Shown one piece after another: positions 56,169-63,604 of a stretch of 64,000 bases of DNA. A program made the position numbers and the translations under genes. This DNA is from an uncultured Mycoplasmatota bacterium (GTDB lineage Bacteria > Bacillota_I > Bacilli_A > RF39 > UBA660): positions 1 to 64,000 of the forward strand of contig CAMSCJ010000001.1 of assembly GCA_947056845.1 (NCBI GenBank). Reading direction: 5' to 3'. A model generated the notes under the pieces. It was not told the DNA's origin, searched no databases, and saw nothing but the letters and a program-made list of their open reading frames with translations. Numbering within the stretch: the first letter of the stretch is position 1; the number at the start of each line of letters is the position of its first letter.

Positions 56169-56614
56169 ATGATTTTCGAAAAAATAAAGGAATTAAGAGA
56201 AAATAGCGAGCTAACCCAAAGAGATATAGCAAAAATATTAAATGTCAGTAAATCAACTTATAATCGTTGGGAAACTGGTGAAGCTTTTATTCCTCTCCAC
56301 CACCTAAATAAACTATGCATTTATTATAATGTAAGCATGGATTATATAATAGGGCTTTTAGGTTATAAAAGCAAAAATTCTAGTACCTTGCCACTAAATA
56401 AAACTACTATAGGAGCAAGATTATTAACATTTAGAAAAGAAGCAAAATTAAGTCAGAATGCTTTAGCAAAAATACTAAATACATCCCATTAACGATTAGT
56501 GCTTATGAACATGGCAAAACTTTACTACTTACTGTTTTTGCATATCAAATTGCAACACAATTTAATATTTCTCTTGATTGGCTATGCGGTAAAAGCGAAA
56601 AAAAGAATAGATAG
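56169..56614 (+). pseudogene. XRE regulator with two HTH domains, frameshifted
   Basis: The first HTH domain is intact (LTQRDIAKILNVSKSTYNRW, then MDYIIGLLGY). The second starts as IGARLLTFRKEAKLSQNALA. At the CCC at 56485-56487 the frame is lost and a stop follows at once. In the next frame the domain continues as PLTISAYEHGKTLLLTVFAY and SLDWLCGKS to 56614. A single-base deletion explains this. The first HTH could still act alone. Confidence 0.75.
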
Positions 56615-56626
56615 TCTATTCTTTTT
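56600..56626 (+). terminator. rho-independent terminator
   Basis: The stem AAAAGAATAGA/TCTATTCTTTT has a 3-nt loop. It ends the HTH gene. Confidence 0.75.
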
Positions 56627-56630
56627 TGAT

Positions 56631-56758
56631 TTAAACAAATTTACAACATGGACCGTTATCTATGTTACAAACTTGATTTTCTTCTGAACATGTATATTGT
56701 GGAGTATAACTATGATTGTAGATGTGACGATTTATAACATGAGTATGTATTGGACATA
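56631..56758 (-). pseudogene. C-terminal half of a cotD-like spore coat gene, separated from its 5' half
   Basis: The frame reads CPIHTHVINRHIYNHSYTPQ, then TCSEENQVCNIDNGPCC and a stop. This is a His/Cys-rich CotD-type end. No start codon or ribosome site is available: upstream the frame meets the mazF stop codon after nine more codons. The matching 5' half, ending at the equivalent residue, is at 61456-61656. Removal of 4702 bp between the candidate att cores joins the halves in frame (EVPQ-V-CPIHTH). Confidence 0.82.
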
Positions 56759-56786
56759 CGTGTGATTGCCCTTTTTTGATAGACTA
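56741..56786 (-). other. candidate attachment site (recombinase-proximal end)
   Basis: Minus strand: GTCTATCA arm, spacer, ATCACAC, core GT (56759-56758), then coat-gene sequence ATGTCCAATAC. The same arm occurs inverted (TGATAGAC) at the other end of the element. Confidence 0.65.
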
Positions 56787-57116
56787 CATTTCTATTATTC
56801 CATTGATAATATCTATAATTTCTTCTAATTCTTCCTCTTTTACTTTTTCAACAAATGATAATTTACGCGCTTTAAAGTCTACACTTCTAACATGTTCACA
56901 CAAAACAGAACCTTTAACTTTTTTCGTGTTTATTAATTCATAATGAGTAAAAAATTTCTTTGTATTTGTAGTAATAGGACACAAAACTACTAATCCAGTA
57001 TATTTATTGTAATTATCTCTACTAATAACTATTGCTGGCCTTGATCCTGTTTGTTCATGACCAATTGTTGGTGCGAAATCCATGTAACAAATATCCCCTT
57101 GCTTTGGTATATACAT
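56784..57116 (-). CDS. mazF: MazF-type mRNA interferase toxin
   Basis: 110 residues. PemK/MazF fold with GDICYMDFAPTIGHEQTGSRPAIVIS at its start (the RPAIVIS strand and its preceding QTGSRP loop are diagnostic), then VVLCPITTNTKK and LCEHVRSVDFKAR. The enzyme cleaves mRNA at short motifs and is neutralised by MazE. Its start overlaps the mazE stop (TAATG). It is the last gene before the attachment site, so loss of the element would remove the antitoxin and toxin genes together. That is an addiction arrangement. Confidence 0.92.
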   Translation of the reverse strand: MYIPKQGDICYMDFAPTIGHEQTGSRPAIVISRDNYNKYTGLVVLCPITTNTKKFFTHYELINTKKVKGSVLCEHVRSVDFKARKLSFVEKVKEEELEEIIDIINGIIEM

Positions 57117-57376
57117 TAGTCAAATTTTTCCTTTCCTAAATCTTCACCCCAATCGAATGGCTCGACACTACCTTTTTCATTATCAGATAAACTATTAAAC
57201 ATTTCAAATCTTTCTTCCAAAGTTAGATGTCTTTTTTTAGGTTTTGATATAATAATTCTGTCTTTTTCTTGTATTAAATCAACCTTATCATTTGTTTTTA
57301 TATTTAGAGTTTTTAAAATACTACTAGGAATTCTAATTCCATCTGAATTTCCCCATTTTTGAATTCTTGCTTCCAC
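57116..57376 (-). CDS. mazE: MazE-type antitoxin, AbrB/SpoVT fold
   Basis: 86 residues from GTG, with GGAGG 7 nt upstream. N-terminal swapped-hairpin DNA-binding domain (RIQKWGNSDGIRIPSSILKT, VDLIQEKDRIIISKP). A disordered acidic C-terminus (GSVEPFDWGEDLGKEKFD) should bind MazF. It forms an overlapping pair with mazF and probably autoregulates. Confidence 0.9.
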   Translation of the reverse strand: MEARIQKWGNSDGIRIPSSILKTLNIKTNDKVDLIQEKDRIIISKPKKRHLTLEERFEMFNSLSDNEKGSVEPFDWGEDLGKEKFD

Positions 57377-57454
57377 GACATTGCCTCCATTCATTTATAG
57401 TATATACAAAGTTTATACATTTGTCAATTATATTTTACCATTATTATACCCAAA

Positions 57455-59023
57455 TTAATAATTATTACTAAATGTTACCTTAATATTTATAGTTTTATCT
57501 TCAAATATTTCAATTTTATCAATTATATTAATTATTAATTCTCTACTAAGTTCTTTCATAGATAAAAATTTATTAATATATTCTAATATTATTTTATTTC
57601 TAGATTCTTCATTTATAGTATTATTAATATTATTATTTAATTCGTTATATTTTTTTTGTTTAATTTTTAGTTCTTTTTCTAGTTTTAATTTAACTCTTTC
57701 AAATTGTTCTTCAGTTATTTTTTTGTTTAATTTATCAATATAAATAATGTCCAAATTATCATTAATTTGTTTTAAATCATTAGAAATTATTTTTAATTCT
57801 TTTTTATTATTAATTTTATCATCATCTTTTAAATTATTCAAAGCACTATCTTTAATTTTATCCTGATTAATATAATTTAAACATATTTCAGTTAAAGAAT
57901 TAGTAATTGCTTTTTCTAGCTCATCATAGTTATTTGAATGAGTTGTACATAACTTTTGCTTCATATTAGTTCTATAATAATTACAAATTGTATAACATCT
58001 ATTATCTTTTTTTCTTCTTGATTGAATTGATATTCTATGTCCACAATCCCCACAATATAATAATCCATCTAATAAATGGTTTTCTTTTTTTTCATTTCTC
58101 CCTTTATTTTTAGGTATTCTTTTTTGAACTTCATAAAATATCTCTTTATCAATGATTGCCTCATGAGTATTTTCAACAATTATATAATTTTCTGAATTAT
58201 TTTTAATCACTTTTTTTACTTTATAATTTACTTTGCTTCTTTTATTTTGAACTAAATCTCCTAAATACATTTGATTGGTTAAGATATCTCTTATTGTTTT
58301 AGAATGCCACTGTCCATACTTTAGATTATAATTATTTCTCCATTCAAAGTTATAATACTGAGCAGGCGTTTTAATTCCTTCATTAGTTAACTTTTTGGCT
58401 ATTTTAAAGAATGATAAACCTTCTAAACACATATCAAATATTCTTCTAACAACACTTGCTTGTTCAACATTCACTACTAAGCGATTTTTATTATTCTTAT
58501 CTTGATCATATCCAAATGGTGTTCTACCTCCTACCCACTTTCCTTCTTTCATTTTTGCCTTTAAACTAGATTTTATTTTTTTTGAAATATCTTTAGCATA
58601 CATGTCATTCATAATAGCTTTAAATGGAGCAATATCATTATTTGAACTATCTAAAAATGTATCTATATTATCAGTAACGGCAATATACCTTACATTATGT
58701 TCTGGAAAATACTTTTCAATTAAATTTCCTGTCCCAATATAATCTCTACCAAGTCTAGACATATCCTTTGTAATTACCATATTTACTTTACCTAGATCAA
58801 TATCATTCATTAATCTATTAAAATTTGGTCTATCAAAATTTGTTCCAGAATATCCATCATCAATATAAATATCATAAATTCTTAAATTATTTTCTTTAAC
58901 ATATTGAAGTAATAAACTTTTTTGATTTGTAATACTTTCGCTCATCTCATTTTTATCATCATCTTCTCTAGATAATCTTATATAAAGTCCAACATTATAT
59001 ACCTTATTTAAACGCTCTAGCAA
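57455..59023 (-). CDS. large serine recombinase
   Basis: 522 residues, TTG start overlapping the end of the preceding small ORF. Resolvase domain with the nucleophile Ser in GLYIRLSREDDD, then DGYSGTNFDRPNF and ITKDMSRLGRDYIGTG. The recombinase domain has VVRRIFDMCLEGLSFFKIAK. A zinc ribbon (LLYCGDCGHRISIQ ... CTICNYY) and a C-terminal coiled coil (NDLKQINDNLDIIYIDKLNK) follow. This is the architecture of integrases that make single-step att site recombination, including those of skin-like elements. It lies about 0.7 kb from one element end, with mazEF between. Confidence 0.95.
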   Translation of the reverse strand: MLERLNKVYNVGLYIRLSREDDDKNEMSESITNQKSLLLQYVKENNLRIYDIYIDDGYSGTNFDRPNFNRLMNDIDLGKVNMVITKDMSRLGRDYIGTGNLIEKYFPEHNVRYIAVTDNIDTFLDSSNNDIAPFKAIMNDMYAKDISKKIKSSLKAKMKEGKWVGGRTPFGYDQDKNNKNRLVVNVEQASVVRRIFDMCLEGLSFFKIAKKLTNEGIKTPAQYYNFEWRNNYNLKYGQWHSKTIRDILTNQMYLGDLVQNKRSKVNYKVKKVIKNNSENYIIVENTHEAIIDKEIFYEVQKRIPKNKGRNEKKENHLLDGLLYCGDCGHRISIQSRRKKDNRCYTICNYYRTNMKQKLCTTHSNNYDELEKAITNSLTEICLNYINQDKIKDSALNNLKDDDKINNKKELKIISNDLKQINDNLDIIYIDKLNKKITEEQFERVKLKLEKELKIKQKKYNELNNNINNTINEESRNKIILEYINKFLSMKELSRELIINIIDKIEIFEDKTINIKVTFSNNY

Positions 59024-59190
59024 TTCTTATCATCTTCTAGAGAAAATCGCATACATAATGGTACTTCGCATTTTTCATTTTTACAAATCATTTCAATATA
59101 TTTTTTTAATTCCTTATTCAAAATTTTTATTAATATTTCATTTATATCTTTATCTTCATTATAAATATAGTTAATTTTGTACTTATCCAT
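59017..59190 (-). CDS. 57-residue protein overlapping the recombinase start; candidate directionality factor
   Basis: From MDKYKINYIYNEDKDINEIL to FSLEDDKNC. Charged and helical, with three cysteines (MICKNEKCEVPLCMRF). The stop lies just inside the recombinase TTG start (7-nt overlap), indicating translational coupling. Size and position fit a recombination directionality factor such as SprB (58 residues), but no sequence similarity is claimed. The ribosome site (AGGTG, 11 nt away) is loosely spaced. Confidence 0.6.
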   Translation of the reverse strand: MDKYKINYIYNEDKDINEILIKILNKELKKYIEMICKNEKCEVPLCMRFSLEDDKNC

Positions 59191-59353
59191 AAATTTTAAG
59201 CACCTCAATTAAATTTATGGATAAATAATTAATTTTAGTAATAATAAATTAGATAATTTTTAAATTATACATAATATTTAGTATTATAAGCATCATTCTA
59301 AAAGTTCCTAATACATATTCTATTATATATTTAAATAAATAGTTAACCATGAT

Positions 59354-59399
59354 AAAAATTATCCTAAAATTTTCAATCTTATAAAAATATAGGATGATT
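59354..59399 (-). terminator. probable terminator
   Basis: ATCCTA/TAGGAT arms with a 24-nt loop and a T-run on the minus strand. It lies between the kinase remnant and the small ORF. 59200-59430 shows no gene. Confidence 0.4.
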
Positions 59400-59453
59400 A
59401 ATTTTTTATTTAATGATTTTTAATTTATCAAAAGAGTAATATATAAGCCTATA

Positions 59454-59929
59454 TTAAATATTACTTTTTATTTTTTTAAATAGTTCCTCTACTTGCTTAT
59501 CTAGTTGTTCATCTGTTTCAATCTCAAAAAATATTTTATCAGCAGGAAAAATAATCTCCTTGATTTCTTCTTCATAATCAAAATAATCTTTTTTAGTTGC
59601 TCTCGAATAATTATCATCTTTACCAAATTGACTCTCACTATAATCGATCCTTCTTAATATTATATCCTGATTACAAACTAAATTAACATAATAACATTTG
59701 ACATTTTATTTTTTTGCCTTTTTTGAAATAACATTATGTTGTCTTATAGTGTTCGCATCTACGATAATATTTGAATGATTCTTAATCAAATATTCCATTT
59801 GTAAATATGCTAACTTGTGAACAATATCTTGATTAGTAGAATCAATCCCTATACTATCTAAAAATCTTCGCGTTCTATCATTCGATATAATTGGTATTTG
59901 CTTTTTTTCTGAAATTAGTTTCTTATTCT
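59454..59929 (-). pseudogene. P-loop kinase-like remnant (no P-loop, internal stop)
   Basis: One frame reads KKQIPIISNDRTRRFLDSIG, then EYLIKNHSNIIVDANTIRQH and SKKAKK. After a TAA it resumes as NVKCYYVNLVCNQDIILRRI and later DDNYSRATKKDYFDYEEEI, to 59454. This is the body of an AAA-type small-molecule or polynucleotide kinase. The N-terminal glycine-rich P-loop is missing: the frame begins exactly at the end of the Fic gene. Deletion plus nonsense mutation make it non-functional. Confidence 0.75.
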
Positions 59930-60666
59930 ATTTCAAAATTTAATAGTTTTTCACACATTGCTTCATATAAATCTTGTTCATGTTTAATAGTATCAATTAA
60001 AAACATTTTATCTTTTTCGTATTCCTTTAAGCCTCTCATATAATAAGATTTATCATCATCTAAAACTATGAATGGCACGATATTATTTCTTAAGCATTCT
60101 TTAAACATAATAATTCTACCAACTCTACCATTTCCATCTCCAAAAGGATGAATTTTCTCAAACTTATAATGAAAATCAATAATATCTTCTAAAGTAATTT
60201 TAGTTTTAGAATTATATTCGTGAATTAACTCATCAATTTCTTTTTCTACATCTGCCGGTGCAGTTGTATTGATAACATTAACAATCCCAATTATATTAGG
60301 AACTATTTTAAATCCTCCAACATTATATCTAGGGTTTTCTTCATCACTAGTATTTCTCTTTAATATCTTATTCATTTCGATAATCATTTCTTTAGTTAAT
60401 AAATCATCTACATTATCTAACATATAATCAAATAATTTAAAATGATTTTTAGATTCTGTTAAATCATCAAGTTTAATCAAATCATCACTTTTAGGAATAA
60501 AAGATGACGTATCAAATATTGCCTCTGTCTGATCACTAGTTAATCTACTACCTTCAATCTTATTTGAATTATAAGAAAAATTAACTTGTGAATAATGGTA
60601 TATATTTCCTTTAAATTTAGATTCTTTTTGACTAATTAATTCATTTTTAATTTTAGCTATCTTCAT
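59923..60666 (-). CDS. Fic family AMP-transferase-like protein
   Basis: 247 residues. The Fic motif is fully canonical: HPFGDGNGRVGR, near residue 173. An N-terminal inhibitory motif is present (SNKIEGS, matching (S/T)xxxE(G/N)), so the enzyme is probably self-restrained in the class II manner. It lies inside the recombinase element, 3 nt downstream of the gluzincin gene, and is followed by the kinase remnant. The target is unknown. Confidence 0.9.
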   Translation of the reverse strand: MKIAKIKNELISQKESKFKGNIYHYSQVNFSYNSNKIEGSRLTSDQTEAIFDTSSFIPKSDDLIKLDDLTESKNHFKLFDYMLDNVDDLLTKEMIIEMNKILKRNTSDEENPRYNVGGFKIVPNIIGIVNVINTTAPADVEKEIDELIHEYNSKTKITLEDIIDFHYKFEKIHPFGDGNGRVGRIIMFKECLRNNIVPFIVLDDDKSYYMRGLKEYEKDKMFLIDTIKHEQDLYEAMCEKLLNFEIE

Positions 60667-60669
60667 AAA

Positions 60670-61350
60670 TTATCTCCTTTTAATATCAATATTGATTAAT
60701 TTTTCATTATAATAATCTACTGCCTTAGTAACTAAGTCCTCACTTAATTTTTTAATAGTCTCTTCAGATTTTATTTCTATTAAAAAGTCATCATTCCCTA
60801 AAGTTTCTATTAAATAACTAACCATCAAATAAGCATAATCATAACTATCATATTCATGCATCCCAAATTCATAAATTAACTCATGCATTGGAGGTATATC
60901 TATTTTATTAACATATTCATCAAGTAAGTATTTAAGCCCTTTACTATAAGTCCCATCCAAATATTTTGCAACTCCTTCAGTTAACCATTCTGGTTGTCTG
61001 CCATAGATAATACCTTGAATAGCGTGAATTTCTTCATGAAAAACAACATTTTTATATTCCTCTTTACTCCATTCATTTTCATTAGGATTATCTTTTGGTT
61101 CAAAAAAATTTAAAGAGTTGTCTTCATCCTTATAACAAGCACACATATAATCAGGCATACTATCAAAACCTCTATTTTTCATTCCACATGCCAAGTCATC
61201 AATAGTATCATAAATATATATATTGAAATTAAATTGTCCATTATCTTCTACATTAAAAAAATCTAATATTTCTTGTTTGTTAGAAACTAATATTTTTTCT
61301 ACTTCCTCTTGATAATTTTTATTTCTATTTGTACAAATATATTTATTCAC
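60670..61350 (-). CDS. gluzincin-type metallopeptidase (peptidase MA-like)
   Basis: 226 residues from a GTG with GGATGTGAT 4 nt upstream. Active site VVFHEEIHAIQG (HExxH), followed about 15 residues on by EWLTEGVAKYL, whose Glu is the third zinc ligand. This is the peptidase-MA-like gluzincin pattern. No signal peptide is visible, so it is probably cytoplasmic. First gene of the element after the coat-gene junction; the next gene (Fic) starts 3 nt downstream. Confidence 0.78.
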   Translation of the reverse strand: MNKYICTNRNKNYQEEVEKILVSNKQEILDFFNVEDNGQFNFNIYIYDTIDDLACGMKNRGFDSMPDYMCACYKDEDNSLNFFEPKDNPNENEWSKEEYKNVVFHEEIHAIQGIIYGRQPEWLTEGVAKYLDGTYSKGLKYLLDEYVNKIDIPPMHELIYEFGMHEYDSYDYAYLMVSYLIETLGNDDFLIEIKSEETIKKLSEDLVTKAVDYYNEKLINIDIKRR

Positions 61351-61381
61351 AAATATCACATCCATAATAATTATATCACAC

Positions 61382-61407
61382 AAAAAGGCATTCCTTTTCA
61401 AAATGCC
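61382..61407 (-). terminator. terminator just inside the element
   Basis: The stem GGCATT/AATGCC is followed on the minus strand by TTTTTG. It would stop transcription entering from the 5' half of the coat gene. Confidence 0.65.
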
Positions 61408-61439
61408 CTTAGTTTATACTTATTTTCTTCAATTTATCT

Positions 61440-61480
61440 GGTCTATCATAAATTATCACACTTGTGGAACTTCATGATAG
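61440..61480 (-). other. candidate attachment site (far end of element)
   Basis: Minus strand: coat-gene sequence GAAGTTCCACAA, core GT (61461-61460), then GTGATAATTTATGATAGAC. The TGATAGAC arm is the inverted partner of GTCTATCA at 56780. Confidence 0.65.
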
Positions 61481-61656
61481 AATTCTTTTTCGATACATTT
61501 ATTAATAGTAGGTTCAACAATACATTGTTCTCTTGTTTGGTTCATATTACAGCAATCACGTCCCATTTGTGGCATTGGTTGAGGAGCCATCATACCACCA
61601 TCGCAACATCTGTCAAATTGTGGCATAGGTCCACAACAATTTTTATTAAATAACAT
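61456..61656 (-). CDS. 5' half of a cotD-like spore coat gene
   Basis: 66 codons and an accidental stop. Cys/Met/Pro-rich (NKNCCGPMPQFDRCCDGGMM, DCCNMNQTREQC), then VEPTINKCIEKEFYHEVPQ, which is the CotD-type consensus leading to the HTHVINRHIY block found at 56.7 kb. The TGA stop lies 2-3 nt past the proposed crossover. GGGGGAA serves as the ribosome site. As it stands, it makes a truncated coat protein. After excision of the element, a 107-residue protein would be made. Confidence 0.8.
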   Translation of the reverse strand: MLFNKNCCGPMPQFDRCCDGGMMAPQPMPQMGRDCCNMNQTREQCIVEPTINKCIEKEFYHEVPQV

Positions 61657-61681
61657 GAACATATTCCCCCTTATCTACCTT

Positions 61682-61690
61682 TATGATATG
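61682..61690 (-). promoter_or_regulatory. possible SigK -10 element of the cotD-like gene
   Basis: The minus strand reads CATATCATA, matching CATANNNTA. The -35 AC element is not clear at the expected distance. Confidence 0.35.
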
Positions 61691-61741
61691 AAGGTAAATA
61701 TTTTTTGAATATGGTATTTGCCTTAATAAATCGATTTATTA

Positions 61742-63049
61742 CTAAAATGGCATTTTAAAATTACCATTTTTCATTTGCTTCATCATAGTTTTCATTTGTT
61801 CAAATTGTTTTAGCAGACGATTAACTTCCTCAACAGTTCTACCAGAACCTTTAGCAATTCTTAATTTTCTAGTTGCCTTAATAATTTCTGGATTTTTCCT
61901 TTCTTTTGGCGTCATTGATAAAATAATAGCCTCTAAATGAGCCATATCCTTAGGATTTATTTGAACTTTATTTAATCCCATTTTACTAGCTCCAGGAATT
62001 AATTTCAATAAATTCTCTAGTGGTCCTAATTTTTTAATTTGCTTTAATTGACTTAAAAAATCTTCTAAATCAAATTTCCCATTTTGCATTTTTTTAGCAG
62101 CACTCATGACTTCATCTTGATCAATAACAGCTTCTGCTTTCTCAATCATAGTCATAATGTCACCCATATCTAGAATACGAGTAGCCATTCGATCAGGATG
62201 AAATTCTTCTAATCCATCCATTTTTTCACTAACACCAATAAACTTAATTGGAACATTAGTTAAATGTCTAACAGATAATGCAACACCACCTCTAGTATCA
62301 CCATCTAATTTTGTCAAAATAGCGCCTGTCAATTTTAAACTATTATTAAATCCTTCAATAACGTTAATAGCGTCCTGACCTGTCATACTATCAATAACCA
62401 AAATTGTTTCGTGAGGATTGACAGTACTAGTAATATCAGTTAACTCTTGCATTAACGTTTCATCAATGTGAAGTCGCCCTGCTGTATCGATTAATACATA
62501 ATTAAATCCATTCACCTTAGCGTATTCTACCGCGTTTTTAGCGATATCAACAGGATTATTTTTACCTTCTGAATAAACCTCAATATTTAATTCTTTACCT
62601 AACTGTTTTAATTGATCAATAGCCGCTGGTCTATATACATCACAAGCTACTAATAACGGTTTTTTATTATGTTTTTTTCTTAAAAAATTAGCCAATTTGG
62701 CAATTGTTGTAGTTTTTCCACTACCTTGCAACCCTACTAACATTAATATAGCGGGATTACCCAAAGTATTTAAAGGCGCACTTTCCCCACCTAATAAATC
62801 GACTAACTCATCTTTAACAATTTTAACAAATAATTCACCAGGTTTTAAACTTTTTTGAACTTCCTCACCTAATGCTTTTTCTTTAACATTATTTATAAAT
62901 TCCTTAACAACTTTATAGTTAACATCGGCTTCTAATAAAGCTAGCCGAATTTCTCTTGTTACTTCACCAATATTTTCTTCGGTTATTTTACCATAACCTT
63001 TAATTTTTTTGATGGCATTTTGTAATCTATCTCCTAAACTTTCAAACAT
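61742..63049 (-). CDS. ffh: signal recognition particle GTPase Ffh
   Basis: 435 residues from MFESLGDRLQ, with GGTGAT upstream. N domain, then G domain with GLQGSGKTTTIAKLA (P-loop), ACDVYRPAAIDQLKQLG, IDTAGRLHIDE and TKLDGDTRGG. Met-rich M domain at the C-terminus (MTPKERKNPEIIKATRKLRI, QMKTMMKQMKNGNF). It binds signal peptides and the SRP RNA, and docks with FtsY. The gene before it is not the usual ylxM but the 152-residue unknown. Confidence 0.97.
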   Translation of the reverse strand: MFESLGDRLQNAIKKIKGYGKITEENIGEVTREIRLALLEADVNYKVVKEFINNVKEKALGEEVQKSLKPGELFVKIVKDELVDLLGGESAPLNTLGNPAILMLVGLQGSGKTTTIAKLANFLRKKHNKKPLLVACDVYRPAAIDQLKQLGKELNIEVYSEGKNNPVDIAKNAVEYAKVNGFNYVLIDTAGRLHIDETLMQELTDITSTVNPHETILVIDSMTGQDAINVIEGFNNSLKLTGAILTKLDGDTRGGVALSVRHLTNVPIKFIGVSEKMDGLEEFHPDRMATRILDMGDIMTMIEKAEAVIDQDEVMSAAKKMQNGKFDLEDFLSQLKQIKKLGPLENLLKLIPGASKMGLNKVQINPKDMAHLEAIILSMTPKERKNPEIIKATRKLRIAKGSGRTVEEVNRLLKQFEQMKTMMKQMKNGNFKMPF

Positions 63050-63082
63050 TTCTATCACCTTTTTAAATTATATAATAAAATT

Positions 63083-63112
63083 AAAAAAAAGACTATATTT
63101 TATGTCTTTTTT
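63083..63112 (-). terminator. terminator between the 152-residue gene and ffh
   Basis: AAAAAAGAC/GTCTTTTTT arms with a T-run on the minus strand. It overlaps the end of the upstream gene. Confidence 0.65.
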
Positions 63113-63551
63113 GTATACTTTTTTGACTATATCTTTCTCTTATATTAGAAATCAAATATATAAATTCACTATCTAATTCATTATTATCAATAAATTCGTC
63201 ATAAGAACTAGCCTTATATAAATCTTTTCTTTGTTCAAATTTTCTTTTTACGGTTTCAGTCATTTTAATATCACCTTTATCTAATAAAACATTAGTAATT
63301 GTAGCTATGTTTTTTCTATTAATATTGGCCTTACTTAAAACAATATAATTTATCGCATGAAAATATATCAAAACGGAATTGGATTGATCAATAATTGTTC
63401 CTTTGATTATGCCATAATTTATATCGTTAGCTTCAAAATTAATAATATTAGTGTTACTTTCCATAAAAAATTTTACATACGGATTAGCCATATATTGATC
63501 ACTATTTTTAAATTGGCTATATATATTATTTAAAACTTCATTATAATTCAT
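63093..63551 (-). CDS. hypothetical protein upstream of ffh
   Basis: 152 residues from MNYNEVLNNI, with GGGTGAT upstream. Soluble and mixed alpha/beta; NYGIIKGTIIDQSNSVLIYF suggests a small sheet, and the end is basic (RERYSQKSIQKRHKI). No motif or family recognised. It has its own terminator before ffh. Confidence 0.55.
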   Translation of the reverse strand: MNYNEVLNNIYSQFKNSDQYMANPYVKFFMESNTNIINFEANDINYGIIKGTIIDQSNSVLIYFHAINYIVLSKANINRKNIATITNVLLDKGDIKMTETVKRKFEQRKDLYKASSYDEFIDNNELDSEFIYLISNIRERYSQKSIQKRHKI

Positions 63552-63604
63552 ATTATCACCCATATATAATATATGAGTAAATTTATTAATGGTTTTTCTA
63601 TATT

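Larger units (their letters stand above)
56758..61461 (-). mobile_element. skin-like serine-recombinase element interrupting a cotD-like gene
   Basis: About 4.7 kb. Contents in order of transcription: gluzincin, Fic protein, kinase remnant, small ORF, large serine recombinase, mazE, mazF. Both ends lie within the two halves of one coat gene. At both ends the sequence is CACA-x-GT-x-TG around a GT core. Joining the element ends gives the perfect palindrome ATCACACGTGTGAT flanked by inverted GTCTATCA arms, a plausible attP. Joining the outer ends restores a 107-codon frame. Known parallels are skin in sigK and other recombinase-excised elements of sporulation genes. Confidence 0.78.

Noticed and set aside
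57116-59023. Recombinase unit as an ordinary conjugative or phage element
   Set aside because: No relaxase, capsid, tail or replication gene is within the 4.7 kb, and both ends fall in one coat gene; a skin-like or decayed integrative element fits better.
61309-61653. 114-codon plus-strand ORF with many His and Ser across the coat-gene 5' half
   Set aside because: It is the shadow of the Cys/Met-rich coat reading frame; it lacks a ribosome site.
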